Source: Papilionanthe hookeriana x Papilionanthe teres (Eukaryota; Streptophyta; Magnoliopsida; Asparagales; Orchidaceae). From it: a stretch of 64,000 bases of DNA. The stretch is taken from positions 113,568,183 to 113,632,182 of the forward strand of contig CM040428.1 in assembly GCA_022702705.1 (NCBI GenBank), read 5' to 3'. This document shows positions 33,930 to 45,323 of this stretch, one piece after another (positions within the stretch are counted from its first letter, which is position 1; each line of letters starts with the position of its first letter). The notes beneath the pieces were generated by a model, which ran no database searches, was not told the origin of the DNA, and worked only from the letters and a program-made list of their open reading frames with translations. Position numbers and translations under genes: made by a program.

Positions 33930-34874
33930 ACAGCCACACTGAATAGTGACTCTGCCCTTTCCACATTTCCATTTTGATGGCTCTGTATATGTTCTTGGCC
34001 TCAAGCGACCTGCTCTACCCAATGTATGAAGAGTGTCGATGCAGTACAGAATTTCTTCTTCATCATTCCTCGAGAATACATCAGTGTATAACTCGAGTCC
34101 TTCCAGGATATTGACAAATTTTCCTTGTATGTCTTTGTAATGTTGAAATTCTTATTTTCTGATTCTTCTAATTTTCACCAAGACGTAGTCTGGAACTCCT
34201 CACGGCCGCGGCAGTGGTAGGATGAACTGTGGCATGTACGGCTCTACATCAGGATATTCCAGGCTCCTGAGTAACATTGAGGCAGCTGCATACACCTCAA
34301 ATGTGCCTACTCCTCTAGCTGTAGAACATGACATTTAGGGCACTATGAAAATGCCACTGTCACCGTAGGCAGTCTGGGTAAACCCGAGTTGCAAGTTGAT
34401 TCAATGTCAATGCGGGATACTCTACAGTCTCTGGTTTAGTATCAGTGCGCGGTGTGATGTCGTATGTTTCTTTCATTTTAGGATTGTAAGAATCTTCTGG
34501 AATGGGTGATAGCACAGCGGTTAGCTCCCGAGCTTGTCTCTTCTCCATCCTATCTAAGAGGTGACGCTTGCAATGATTTGCATTTCTTCTTTTTGTATGC
34601 GCCAACGACGCATTTGGAACTCTTTTGGCTAAAGCAGCAACAAGATCACCCTCTGGAGTAGTGATCATAGACGGGACCTGACCATGTCTCGTGGCAAGGA
34701 AGTGTAAGTCGACGAACCCCCAATTCCTCCATATCCCGATGTCTGTCCGGTCTCTCTACGACCAATCTTCTTCATTGACTTCATATATGTAGTCTCCTTT
34801 TGTATGTTTCTTTTTCAAGACGTGAAGTCATAGCCGTATATGGAGGCAAACAACAACTCGCAACCCGACACCAC
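33930..34874 (-). pseudogene. Tat2 post-pol ORF with ALKBH9/10-like segment
   Basis: Diverged homologue of the ORF at 21589. 34360-34668 keeps an open frame with TTPEGDLVAALAK and HTKRRNANHCKRH, matching the VSA and TQRRN blocks of Tat1. 34124 down to 33930 reads without a stop through VNILEGLELYTDVF, GRAGRLRPRTYTEP and GKGRVTIQCGC. Aligned by hand, 40 of 66 residues are identical to the Tat1 ALKBH-like segment. The Athila1 LTR interrupts it right there. The middle part is frameshifted. Confidence 0.7.
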
Positions 34875-35190
34875 CTGCACAAGTAAATAGGGGAAATGTC
34901 AATGAGTGGTGTTGTCCACGAACAAGAACAAGGACAAAAATCATTATCTTTTTTTCTTTATTTTAATATGTTTCATAATTTTTTTGATGTCATTATCTTA
35001 TTTAATATAGTTTTATAAGATTTAGATTTAGAAATTTCCATAAGCGTATTTTATTTTGTGAGAAAATTTACTTTATTTTATTTAACTTTATTTTATTAAA
35101 TGATTTGGACCCATTCATAGAAGCTGGCCCTATTCTACATCAGCATGGAAATCTTTATTCAGATTCCTCATGTCGCATAGTACTTCTTGA
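34875..35190 (-). promoter_or_regulatory. Tat2 spacer with splice-acceptor-like site
   Basis: Gene-free spacer between integrase and the post-pol ORF, matching 21251-21588 of Tat1. On the minus strand it ends CCCCTATTTACTTGTGCAG (34875 is the last base), followed by GTGGTGTCGGGTTGCGAGTTG-type sequence that aligns with the start of the Tat1 ORF. The acceptor is thus shared by two diverged elements. Confidence 0.5.
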
Positions 35191-36378
35191 GATATCGTCC
35201 ATTTATTGGCAACATGGGTCTATCCCCTCGAGAGTCTTCCAGCTGGTACAACCCTCCATTGTAAACTTTTTCCACCACGAGTGGTCTTTCCCAAGTTCAA
35301 ATTTGCCACCTATCTTATGGTGTACAAGAATAGGCTTTCTGAGAACGAGTACGAGGTCACCAATTTTAAACGACCTCGGGCAAACCAACTTATCGTGGGC
35401 TTGAATCATCTTTGCTTGGTAGAGTTCCAAATTTTGTTGTGCAAGCAATCTTTTTTCCTTCGAGATTTTTCAGTTCTACCAGTCAAAGCTTGGCATTTTC
35501 TTCTATTGTAATTTGAGTAGAGATGGCAATCCGAAGTGATGGTAGATGAACTTCTAGCGGAAGGACTGCCTCGGACCCATACACAAGTGCATACGGTGTA
35601 GATTGTGTCGGTGTTCTGACTGTCGTCTTGTAGGCCCATAAAGCTTCAAGTAACTTCTGATGCCATCCTCTTTAATTGTCGTCGAGCGTCTTCTTTAGAA
35701 TTTGAATGAGTGTCTTATTGAAGGCTTCTGCCAAGCCATTTGCTTTGGGGTGGTAGATTGTTGAGTATCTCTAATCTACCCCATGTCTTCTGATGAAGTT
35801 GTTGATTTTCGTGCTCTTGAAGGTGAACCCATTGTCAAAAATGATCCTATGCGGCACACCGAAGAGGTAGACAACCTGATTCTTGAAGAACTAGAACTTG
35901 TTGTGCTTTAACTTCCCGTAGCGGAACTGCCTCTGCCCACTTGGAGAAGTAGTCTGTAGCTGCGAGTATGAATCTGTGTCCTTTCGACGATAGAGGGTCT
36001 ATCGGACCCACTATATCCACGAGGCGATCGTCGGGTGTAGAACATTTGGGGGTTGGTGCAAGACCACTCCATGCACTTGGCATTGATGACATTTCTTTAT
36101 TGTGTTCATGCAGTCATCATTGTCGGCCAATAATATCCGAGCCTCTTGATTTTCATTTTCATCTTCGGTCCTGACTGGTGAGCACCACACAATCCGACAT
36201 GTACTTCTTTGACGATTTTCTGTGCTTTTTCTTTGTTAAGGCATCTTAGCCACATCTGATCAAAGGATCTTTTGTATAGAATATTGTTAATTAAGGCATA
36301 TGAGAGAGCTCTCTTCTGAATTTGATGCGTTGTTGACTTGTCTTCTGGTAATCTTCCAGTTTGCAAATATTCTATCAA
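35191..36378 (-). pseudogene. int: Tat2 integrase
   Basis: 36378-36106 carries the zinc-finger half (VHVGLCGAHQSG, then RLGYYWPTMMT). 36092-35847 has VDIVGPIDPLSSKGHRF and ATDYFSKWAEAVPLREVKA, including the first catalytic aspartate. 35448-35203 has FKIGDLVLVLRKPILVHHKI of the C-terminal domain. Frameshifts and stops separate the pieces. Confidence 0.8.
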
Positions 36379-37038
36379 TGGTTGACTCCAATCTTATGTA
36401 TCTTCTGCCACTGTGGCTACAATCTCTTCTTTTTCAATCTTGTGTAGACTGTCGAGGTCGATCTGCGACAAAACTTGACGTCTCTGTACTGTAATATTTA
36501 CAGAATCTTTGGGTGGACAAGCCAATTCTTTAGCAAGTTTAGCTAAAGCATCTGCTTGGGCGTTGTCTGCTCGAGGAATCCTATAGAATATCACACTCAG
36601 AATCTGCTCGAGTAGTTTCATCGTCTACCTGTAATATTCTTCTAATCTAGGTTTCAGAATTTTGTATTGTCCTGCCACTTGTTGAATGGCGAGTTGTGAG
36701 TTGCCATAAATGGCAATGTCTATTATTTCCATTAGTATTGCTAATTCCAAACCACTGATTAGAGCTTCATATTCTACTGCATTATTGGTACATGGCTTTG
36801 ACAAGTTGTAGGAGAATCTCAACATCGCCTGATCCGGAGTCACAAAGATTAAACCAATTCCTGCTTTGCCTGGTATCACTGTTTGTTGTTCTTTATCTCT
36901 TGGGGCTGAAGACGCTCCTTCAAAGTACATTTCCCAACATTTGGCACTGGGCTGCTCTATTTTTAGTATTTGTTCGTCTGGTAGTTCGTCATTGAGCGGA
37001 GACCCAGCTAGCAGTGGGTACGCTGCAGGAAAATCCAC
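36379..37038 (-). pseudogene. Tat2 archaic-type RNase H (aRNH)
   Basis: 37038-36625 shows WEMYFEGASSA (the catalytic Asp of the DG motif is Glu), EYEALISGLEL and IAIYGNSQLAIQQV (GDS of Tat1 is GNS here). 36621-36394 carries IPRADNAQADALAKLAKEL. Two changed acidic positions plus stops make it inactive. Confidence 0.8.
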
Positions 37039-37690
37039 AAGAATCTACCCTTTGATAGCGCAAAGAGGCATAAAAGTTATGTCAATTTACAATTATATCA
37101 TCGACCACCCTGCTAAGCGTCCGGAAAGTGTTGGTCAGGCCATCAAATATTGATGGATTAACTTTCAAAATCAGGTTGACCTTATGAGACAACATGTAAT
37201 GTCTAACCTTTTGAGCGGCAAAAAACAAAGTTAAACAATGTTTCTCAATAGGAGGATACTTTACTTCTGCCGATATTAGATGTCGACCCAGGTAGTATAA
37301 TGCGTTCTCTTTAACCTCAATATCAACTTGGGCAAGTAAGACTCTGAGGTACTCGTCCAAAGCCGCAGTATAAAGTATCAACAGTCTACCCATGATAGGG
37401 GCTATCAAAACAGGAGGTGTCGTTAGATATCGTTTAATATCTTTGAAAGCTTGTTGACACGGCTATCCCTAAATAAATGTGGCATCCTTTCGAAGTACTT
37501 TTGAAAAGGGGAGACACCTTCCTCACAAATTAGATATGAAGCGTCTTAGATATGCCAATTTTCCTTGAAAAGATCATAATTTTTTCAAGGTTCTAGAAGG
37601 AGGCATTTCTAATATCGCTTTAATCTTTTCTGGGTCGATTTCAATTACTCGATGACAGACAATGAATCCTAGAAATTTTCCAGAGGTAAC
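37039..37690 (-). pseudogene. Tat2 first RNase H domain
   Basis: 37408-37082 reads LLILYTAALDEYLRVLLAQ, YYLGRHLISAEVKYPPIEKH and FFAAQKVRHYMLSHKVN, colinear with Tat1 19000-19240. Flanking parts are frameshifted. Confidence 0.75.
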
Positions 37691-38945
37691 ACCGAAAGCT
37701 TATTTTAAGGGATTAATCTTTAGATTGTATTGTCGTAACCGTTCAAATACGATCCTTAAATCATTTAGGTGATTTTCCTTTACTTTTCTCTTGATGACCA
37801 AGTTGTCCACGTAGCATTCCACTTGGTTGTGAATGAGGTCATCGAAGATCTTCGTCATTGCTCTTTGATATGTTGCTCCTACACTCTTCAATCCAAACTG
37901 CATCACAGTGTAGCTGTAAATCCCGATTGGAGTTCTAAATGTTGTAAGCATTGCATCTTCTGGAGCCATCTTGATTTGATTGTGCCCTAGTGATCCATCC
38001 ATAAAGGAGAAAATTTCGTGTGACGACTTGATATCTACCATTAATTTCGGTATTGGCAAAGGGAATTCATCTTTTGGACATGCTTTATTCAAATCCCTGA
38101 AGTCGACACACACTCAGATTTGTCCATTTTTCTTCTTTACTGGCACGACGTTGGCTAGCCATGTCGGATATTGTTCTTCTCGGACAAAGTTAGCGTCTAT
38201 TAATTTCTTTACTTCTACTGTAACTTGATGTTCTATTTTGAGGGGCATTGTTCTGGGATCTTGCTTTACTAATGTTGTACTTTGATCTATTCTTAGTCGG
38301 TGAACTGTAACCTCTGGAGATAGTCCAAGCATTTTTTCAAAGCTCCAAACGAAGCAATCTTTAAATTCTGACAGTAACCTGACCAAGTCTGTAACCTCTT
38401 CTTTATCGAGCAGCGAACTTATGAAAGTAGGTCAGGCTTGCTCCTCAGTCCCGAGATTGATTTCTTTTAATTCATCCACAGTTGATTTGATTTCTTCTTT
38501 GAATTCTGGAGGAGCTTCTTCTATTGGTTGATCATCATATTCATCTTAGATGTCCAGGCAATCTTTCACTGGCTAACTAGTAACAACCATGCAAAATCCC
38601 GAGTCATCAATGGGTCCAATCATGAGTTGAGTTTCTTTCCTTTGGTATTCAATAATTTTTTAAATGATTGTAACTTATCTTTTGGCATTTGCTTTAGCAC
38701 ATGTCCTTGTTGAATTAACTTTTTTACATAAGGCGAAAAGTAAACAAAAGGTAATTCCATTAGTTCATTAGAATCGTTTCTTTGAGAATTGTACAAGGTT
38801 CAGAAGTAGAAGGAGAAGCTTTATAAAACTTGATCGGTTTAAAACCATCATTATGGACTTCCTTAAATTCCATACTCTCGATCTTTTGAGGATAGATCGG
38901 AGTTAGAGTCATGGCTTGAACATAATGATTAATCCGATCATACAT
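37691..38945 (-). pseudogene. Tat2 reverse transcriptase, catalytic box changed to YVDN
   Basis: 38386-38114 has the entry region (FKDCFVWSFEKMLGLSPEV, NFVREEQYPTWLANVVPV). After a TGA at an arginine position it continues in frame through VDFRDLNKACPKDEFPLPIP, FSFMDGSLGHNQIKM and VECYVDNLVIKRKV to 37700. The YVDD box of Tat1 is YVDN, which removes one metal-binding aspartate. 38945-38760 is the linker between protease and RT (YDRINHYVQAMTLTPIYPQK). Confidence 0.85.
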
Positions 38946-39059
38946 TGATTCATGTTTGTCTCTTTCTGTCTCATCCGTAGAAATTTTGAACTGAGGTTTT
39001 TTTGACTTATCATCATTTTTTCTTTATCTTCTTCGGAGCTTTCTTCTATTTCAATGCTG

Positions 39060-39853
39060 ATCGGTAACTTCATCCGTTCAATAATCTGGTGAGTTCTTCC
39101 TCGACCACGTCCCCGGCCTCGACCTCAGATGCATGGGCTAAAAGAAACTCCACTAACTCATTGCGAAGGAGTGGCAGGAGATCGTTTAACTAGAGTTGTA
39201 TGGTCTCGTTCTCGTAGTTCTTCTGAATCTTCGATTTTACTTGTCACAATTTCTCTTGAAAGTATTGTTCTCTTCGGGGGAGTGTAGTAGGCGGCATCTT
39301 CGTGAATGCCTACTTCATGTATTAAAAATGGTTGTAAATCTCCTTTAATACAATGTTCTTGTCTGTCCTCATAGTACTTGATGCATTGATGGAGCAACGA
39401 TGGGACCATATTGTACTCGTGAAGCCACGGTCGACTAAGCAGGGTATTGAACGATGTATCTGCATCGATGACATAGAATTTTACAGTTATTACTAGATTT
39501 CCAACTTTCATTTGTAATTTTATAAATCTGAGGGCACTTTCTCCTTTTTGGTTGAATCCTCTTAGCATTATTTTATACATAGAAACTTCTCGAGCGTCAA
39601 TGTCCAAGTAGGCTAGTGTATGTAGACTCATTATGTTGAGCGACCCTTCAGGATCTACTAACACTCTAGAAAGCACGAACATGCCGATGATGACAGAAAT
39701 GTAGAGCGGACGGTTGTGGTTGGCTGTACCGAGTAGCAAATCTTCATCGGTGAAGTTCATGCCAGGATGTTCTTTCAAAGTGTAAACTCCATCTGAGGAT
39801 GTGCTAGTCAACTGTGCTATGCAAATATCCTGATTAAGTAGAGCATTGTTCAT
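39060..39853 (-). pseudogene. pro: Tat2 aspartic protease, damaged active site
   Basis: 231 open codons from 39853 to 39158, with FTDEDLLLGTANHNRPLYIS and FNTLLSRPWLHEYNMVP. The active site reads VLVDPEGSLNIM against VLVDPGASINIM in Tat1: the aspartate stays but the following residues are changed. An arginine-glycine run lies downstream near 39080-39130, as in Tat1. Confidence 0.8.
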
Positions 39854-40499
39854 ATTTTCTCTTATCTCCTTTGACAGGATCAGAGCATCTTAAATGCTTA
39901 GTTTGGCTGACAACTTCCTGAGATGAGCTAGCACGTTATAATCCACTTTGTTTGAATCTTCAATTTCATTTCGAACTTGTACTTCTTCCGTTGTTGGAGA
40001 TACTTCTTCTTGGGTAATCGTTTGTTTTCCTTGGTCCATTAGAGCTGTCCTTGACGGTAACACCTCACCGCTTCTTAAATGTACTTCTGTTATTTCTTCT
40101 TTTTATGGACCCAGAGATCCTTCTATTATTTTATTTGGCTCGTCTGTATCTGAAAAGTCCACGTTGATGGTAAGTGGAGTTCATTTGCATTTGAGGATTG
40201 GCTCCTCGCTTTCGGTGTTGTTGTAGCTGGTGTTGTCAACATCTTCTTCATTTTTGTTGACATTTTTGTCGGGAATAATCATGATTTGAGGATCATTTTG
40301 GGAATCAAAATCGATGTTAGAGAGATTGTGATTAGTTACGTCATCACTAGAGACAGTAAGAATGTACCCAACATTATTTCTATTATCATTATGAGACCCT
40401 GGAGGGGCATAAAGATAATGGTACAAAGTCAGGGTTCGAGTGGTTTCACCCTCGAATCTAAAACAACCAATCTAACAGGAGCAGCCTCTATCCTACCCT
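39854..40499 (-). pseudogene. Tat2 gag C-terminus to protease linker
   Basis: Aligns with 15880-16587 of Tat1. Minus-strand reading begins at 40499 and includes VGYILTVSSDDVTNHN (40426-40181) and the segment around 39940-39900 matching VDYNVLAHLRKL. The element is cut at 40499 by LTR-B, and the missing upstream gag sequence is at 60529-61225. Confidence 0.7.
40495..40499. repeat. Target site duplication ACCCT, left copy
   Basis: ACCCT abuts LTR-B on the left; the same five bases abut it on the right at 60529-60533. Confidence 0.9.
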
Positions 40500-40836
40500 T
40501 GTACGGCTTATTTTTAGGTTATGTGTTTTAAAAAGGGGGTCGCCTATAGAAGTTGTCGGCGAGTTTTATTTTAAATTAAGTTTATTGTATATATAGTTTT
40601 AAATAATTTGGAAGTAGCATTTGATTTTGAAAATAATTTTAAGTTTGAAAATTTTAAGATATGAAATCAAACCGATCTCACATCCCAAATAGTTTATATA
40701 AACAAGCACCACATCACAAACTATGTATCTATCTGAGGAATAGACACACTACTTGATGATGGGGCTCGATTAAATAAACTAGAAGATTTGTGACATCCGT
40801 TTGGTCTGCGAACCAAATTTATAAGCCGACAAGTTC

Positions 40837-40950
40837 CCCTGCTTAATATAAACGAATTAAGCAGAGTTTATATTATCTGGGTTCTTAAAGTTCCTTATAA
40901 GGGCAAGCCCCTATATTTAATTACCTCCTGAGTGACGGGAATCACTCAGG
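40837..40950 (-). promoter_or_regulatory. Three stem-loops near the LTR-B 3' end
   Basis: Plus coordinates: hairpin 3 at 40837-40866 (one mismatch in an 11-bp stem), hairpin 2 at 40896-40915, hairpin 1 at 40927-40950. Hairpin 1 has a perfect 9-bp stem CCTGAGTGA/TCACTCAGG where Tat1 has CTTAAGTGA/TCACTTAGG, so one A-T pair became G-C on both sides. Confidence 0.6.
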
Positions 40951-41919
40951 AAAACTCTCGATAATGATCAGTGGTTTTGCTCTCAAGAATTTCAAAGTTT
41001 AAGGTTTTCAAACAAATTGGATTTTGAAAATTTCAATAGGGATGATCAAATTTGGAACAGTTTATTTTAAGAATCCAATGGAGGAGTAGTAGGGGATATC
41101 ACGGACCCGAAGTGAACTTCGGTGACTTCCCAACTATCCAATTGTTTAGCTTCAATTTGAGAATTTATTTAATGTTTCAATTATGTCAATTTTAATTAAT
41201 TAGGACTTATATTTGTATGACATAATCACACAAATAACCTAGAAGATGTGAGGGTTTATGTCGTACCAAACGACTACCTCGGAATCCTAAGACCGGTTAG
41301 GACTTAATTTGCATTACACAAATGCCTAACAGAAAGTTGGGGATTTATGTTGTAGTAGGCAAACTACCTCGAAATCATATGGCTTGGTTATTTAATTCTA
41401 AGAAAGTTTTAGCTAATGTAGATTCAAGTTTTGCTGATGACGATGGCCGTGCTGCCCACTATGCTCCAAGCTCCTTATCGTTGCAGAGGTTTAGTTTTAG
41501 AAAGTGAAAATCAGGAGATGAGAGAAGTGTTTCGGTTTAGAAGAGTTTTAAGGTTCAAATATCTTAGTGTTTTATTAGGGAATCTTAAAGTTGATTATAA
41601 CAACACCGGTTAAGATCTCATAGTTCCATCATTACGACACCGTTATTTTTATCGGATTCACTTAGTACAAATGAATTTGTTAAACTCAACTGAATGAGTT
41701 CCACACTTTCATTTAGACCGTGGGAAATCCCGTTAGCAACACGTAGGTTACATCATCCGAGTTATTATTGATCATCCAACGAGACGTTTTAATTTAGTTG
41801 TAGTTGTAGTTTTGTGTTCTGTTTGTGATTAAATTTTGAGTTGTTTTATCTTCTGAAGGTTGTGGCGGTGAATATTATCTTGTTGTGACTTTTTAATTTA
41901 ATTTTGGGTTTCAGTTTTG

Positions 41920-41924
41920 TGGCT
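41920..41924. repeat. Target site duplication GTGGC, left copy
   Basis: GTGGC precedes the Athila2 5' LTR and follows its 3' LTR at 55301-55305. Joining the flanks restores continuous similarity to the Tat1 LTR near 10960. Confidence 0.95.
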
Positions 41925-43789
41925 GATCCATGAAAAAATACCTATTTTTACGCCTTGATTTTTATCAAATTTTTAAGGATATTATGCTTTAATGAAAGGT
42001 ATTTTTTTTGTTTTGGATGTAGGTGATAAAAAAAATGTCCAATAAGGAAAAAAAGATGAAAAAGGAGCAAAAAGGAGCAAAAATGGAGCAAACAATGCAA
42101 ATTTGTCAAAATATTTGGTCTGGCGCCTAGGCGCCAGAATCCGGCGTCTAAGCGCCAGTTCGATACAGAATTCCGTAAGATTTTTGACAACTTTTAAACG
42201 GTTATTTTGATGGTGTTAGTGGTTATTGGACCATCTAGAAGATTGGCAGTTATTCCTGAATTATAGGACATGTGATACATTGTATTTGGACGCTTGGAAA
42301 CGGTTAGGATCGCGACGATGTACGATCCAAAGTGAAGAGGTGCGAAGAACTGGACGCAGAGTCCGGCGCCTAGGCACCAGATTCCAGCGCCTAGGCGCCA
42401 GACACACCTTCTAGAAGATTCATTGAACATGGACACATTTTTAAGAGGCACCTCAAGGCAACTCTTGAAGCCTATAAATAGGAGGCTACTCCTTCAGAGA
42501 AAAACGTCCCAAAAAGCCCACAACCCAACCAAAAATCACCAACGTCTAACCTAGCCACATAGTTCCATTTAGAGAGAGAAATTAGAGAAATATTTTAAGG
42601 GTCATTTTTATAGTTTATTTTATTATTTAGTGAGTTTATTTTAGAGTTTTTATTAAGAGTATTTGAAGAGTCGATGCTTTTGAAGTCTATTTACTTTGGA
42701 GTCAGAAGGATTCAGAGGTTTAGTTGGAGAAACACTTGAGATAAGTATTTTTATTTTGATTCAAAGTTTTATTTATATGTTTTTTTATTTAAATTCAATG
42801 TGTTTTGAGTAGTTACTTTACTTTCTCCTTTCAATTATGAAAAGATAAATAAGATAATATAAAATTCGTTGGAGAATTAAAAACTATATATTTATTTTAA
42901 ACATTGTGATGATATTAATACCGGATCTTAATTTACTATTTAAATTGGTCATTTAAATTGTTAAAATTTGTTGAAGAGTTTTGAGACCTAGAAGGAGATG
43001 AATTCTTAAACTAGTAGATATCACATGATTCCTTGGGTAGTCGAAGGCCTTGCGCGGGTTATTCAAGGTGAAGTGCCAATAAATACGAAGATATTATTTA
43101 ATAGGCGTAGAATTGATAAGTTTTTAGAGTGACAGGCTAAGTTCTTGTAATTTGGTTTATAGAGAAGGAAAAGGTCACTAGTAGGGCCGACCATAGCCAC
43201 CCTTGGACATCTAGTAGTGTGAGCCTAGATTAACCCATTCTACTAACAATACATCCGGACTCGATCTATAGATTAGCCAATGTTCTTTATACTATCGAGC
43301 GAAGGTAAAGAATAGGAATGCTTCTATTTGGCATAATACCATAAATTTATATTTTCCATGAATATTACATTATCTAAAAAGTCTTGAATTAATTGAAAGG
43401 AAGAAAGTTGTTTGCTTATTTTTATTTACATCAATCATTACTTTAATACCGCTTTATTTCTGCATCTAGTAAATTAAATATCAACTTTTTAACTTTAAAA
43501 TAAATACATAAAAATAAAATCAAAATATTTAAAAAAATTTATAATCCTCCTCGTGGGATCGATACTGGAGTCTTTATTTAAAGCTCTATATAACTTGAAG
43601 CGATACGTATACTTGCGTAGTACCCCTAGTGTCTAAAATATTTTCCATAAAATTATATTTATATACACTAGCCGCTATTATTATTTGAGTCAAAGTATTG
43701 GCTATAACTTATTTTTGATAAGCATAAATTACTGCATTGTTTGGCGATTGCAAACCAAGATTTTGGTGCATTGCTGGGATCGAGGGTCA
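41925..43789 (+). repeat. Athila2 5' LTR (1865 bp)
   Basis: TGATCCATG...GAGGGTCA. Contains palindromic words (perfect TGGCGCCTAGGCGCCA at 42121-42136; further copies 42363-42403), a TATA-like CTATAAATAG near 42473, the ACTAGTAGGGCCGACC block near 43177 and the ACGTATACTTGCGTAGTACC region near 43605. No gene: frames such as 42226-42414 are chance. Confidence 0.93.
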
Positions 43790-43795
43790 AGTTTT

Positions 43796-43813
43796 TAGCG
43801 CCGTTGCCGGGGA
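43796..43813 (+). promoter_or_regulatory. Primer binding site, tRNA-Asp type
   Basis: TAGCGCCGTTGCCGGGGA, complementary to the 3' end of plant tRNA-Asp with one change in the second base (A for G). tRNA-Asp priming is usual in Athila. Confidence 0.85.
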
Positions 43814-43954
43814 GGCAAAATTTATAGATTTTATATATTTTATTTTATTTATTTCTTTTATTATCAAAAATACAAAAACATTAAAAAAAATAAAAACAAA
43901 AAAAATAAAAATAATAATTTTATTTCTTGTTATTTTACTTTTTATTTGCTTTTT

Positions 43955-45323
43955 ATGCGTACTTTTGGATCTGAAGGATTATTACCTTTAGATTCTGAAT
44001 TAGAAAGAACTGTTAGAAGAATTAAAAAGGAAAACAAATTCAAAAATATCAAGAGATGGCTTATTTAAATAATAATTTACAAAATCCAATTGAAATTAAT
44101 GGACAAAATGTTTACAAACCATTAAGGGATTAAGCTAACCCTACAGTTGATGAACTTCATAGTAGTATTCAAATTCTTACTGTAGATGCTAATTCTTTTG
44201 AGCTTAAACTGTCTATTATTCAAATGGTTCAAAATAATCAATTTTGGGGAACACCAAATGAGGATCCAAATTTACACCTTGCTAGTTTTTTAGAACTTTG
44301 TGTTATCTTTAAATATAACAATGTTTCTGATGATGCTATTAGACTTAGACTCTTTCCTTTTTCCTTAAGAGATAAAGCAAATATGTGGTTGAACTCATTA
44401 GCAACATGTTCTATTAAAACATGGGCTGAAATGGCACAAAAACTCCTTGCTAAATATTTTCCTCCTTCTAAAACTACAAAATTGAGAAATGATATTACTT
44501 CATTTAGTCAATTTGACGGGGAGACAATTTATGAAACTTAGGAAAGATTTAAAGAACTATTAAGAAAATGTCCTCATCATGTTTTACCTGATTGGTTAAT
44601 TATTCAAACATTTTATAACGGACTAATTGGATCACTTAAATTAATTATTGATGCTGCTGCTGGAGGTTCTTTAATAGCTAAATCATTTGAAGAAGCTTAT
44701 ACTTTAATTGAAGAAATAGCTAACAATAATTTTCAATGGCCTTCTGAAAGGATTAATCCTAAAAGAATGGCAAGTATTCATGATAACGAAGCCTTTTCTA
44801 TTTTAGCTTTACTAGTAGCTGCTATATCTAAAAAATTAGATAATTTTGCTATCAATATATCACATAATAACTCTGCTAATATTGAAGATTCTCAAACTAT
44901 TGAAACTTTACAAGCTATTGCTAGTAAAAATAACCCTTATTCCAATTATTATAATCCTGGATGGAAAAATCACCCTAATTTTAACTAAAATAATTCACAA
45001 CAATAATGGGGTAATAATCAATCCCATCCAACTGGAAATTGGAACAATCAAGTAAATTCAAACTGTAAACCACATGGATTTAATAATCAACAGAAAAATT
45101 TATCTATAGAAGAATTAATTTTACAACTAAGTAATCAATTACAAAATAAAAACACTGTTATTCGTAATATTGAGAATCAAATGGGACAAATTGCTAATTT
45201 AATTAATTACAGACCTACGGGAACACTTCCTAGTAATGTTGAAGTCAATCCAAAAGAAACTGGGAAAGAACATGAACATGTTAAAGCTATACAACTTAGA
45301 AGTGGAAAGGAATTAAAAAAACA
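43955..45323 (+). pseudogene. gag: Athila2 gag
   Basis: Starts at ATG 43955 (MRTFGSEGLLPLDSELERTV), shifts frame before 44056 and then stays in one frame. The Retrotrans_gag core lies at 44224-44541 (FWGTPNEDPNLHLASFLEL, KANMWLNSL, FFP-type KYFPPSKTTKLR) and continues past stops with KCPHHVLPDWLIIQTFYNGL. Stops are at 44131, 44539, 44986 and 45004, at least three at positions where glutamine is likely. The end reads HVKAIQLRSGKEL, the junction to protease. I do not see a CCHC knuckle. Confidence 0.85.

Larger units (their letters stand above)
40500..41924 (-). repeat. LTR-B, 3' part
   Basis: Matches the last 1.4 kb of the Tat1 LTR inverted (GGGGTCGCCTA near 40536, TCGGAATCC near 41280, AACACGTAGGTTACATCATCCGA near 41738). 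The stem-loop cluster lies at 40837-40950. Small frames such as 41322-41507 are not conserved. The segment ends at the GTGGC target duplication of Athila2. Confidence 0.88.

Noticed and set aside
43737..43991. 84-codon frame with hydrophobic, membrane-like residues
   Set aside because: It spans the LTR end and primer site; the hydrophobic residues come from translating T-rich DNA.
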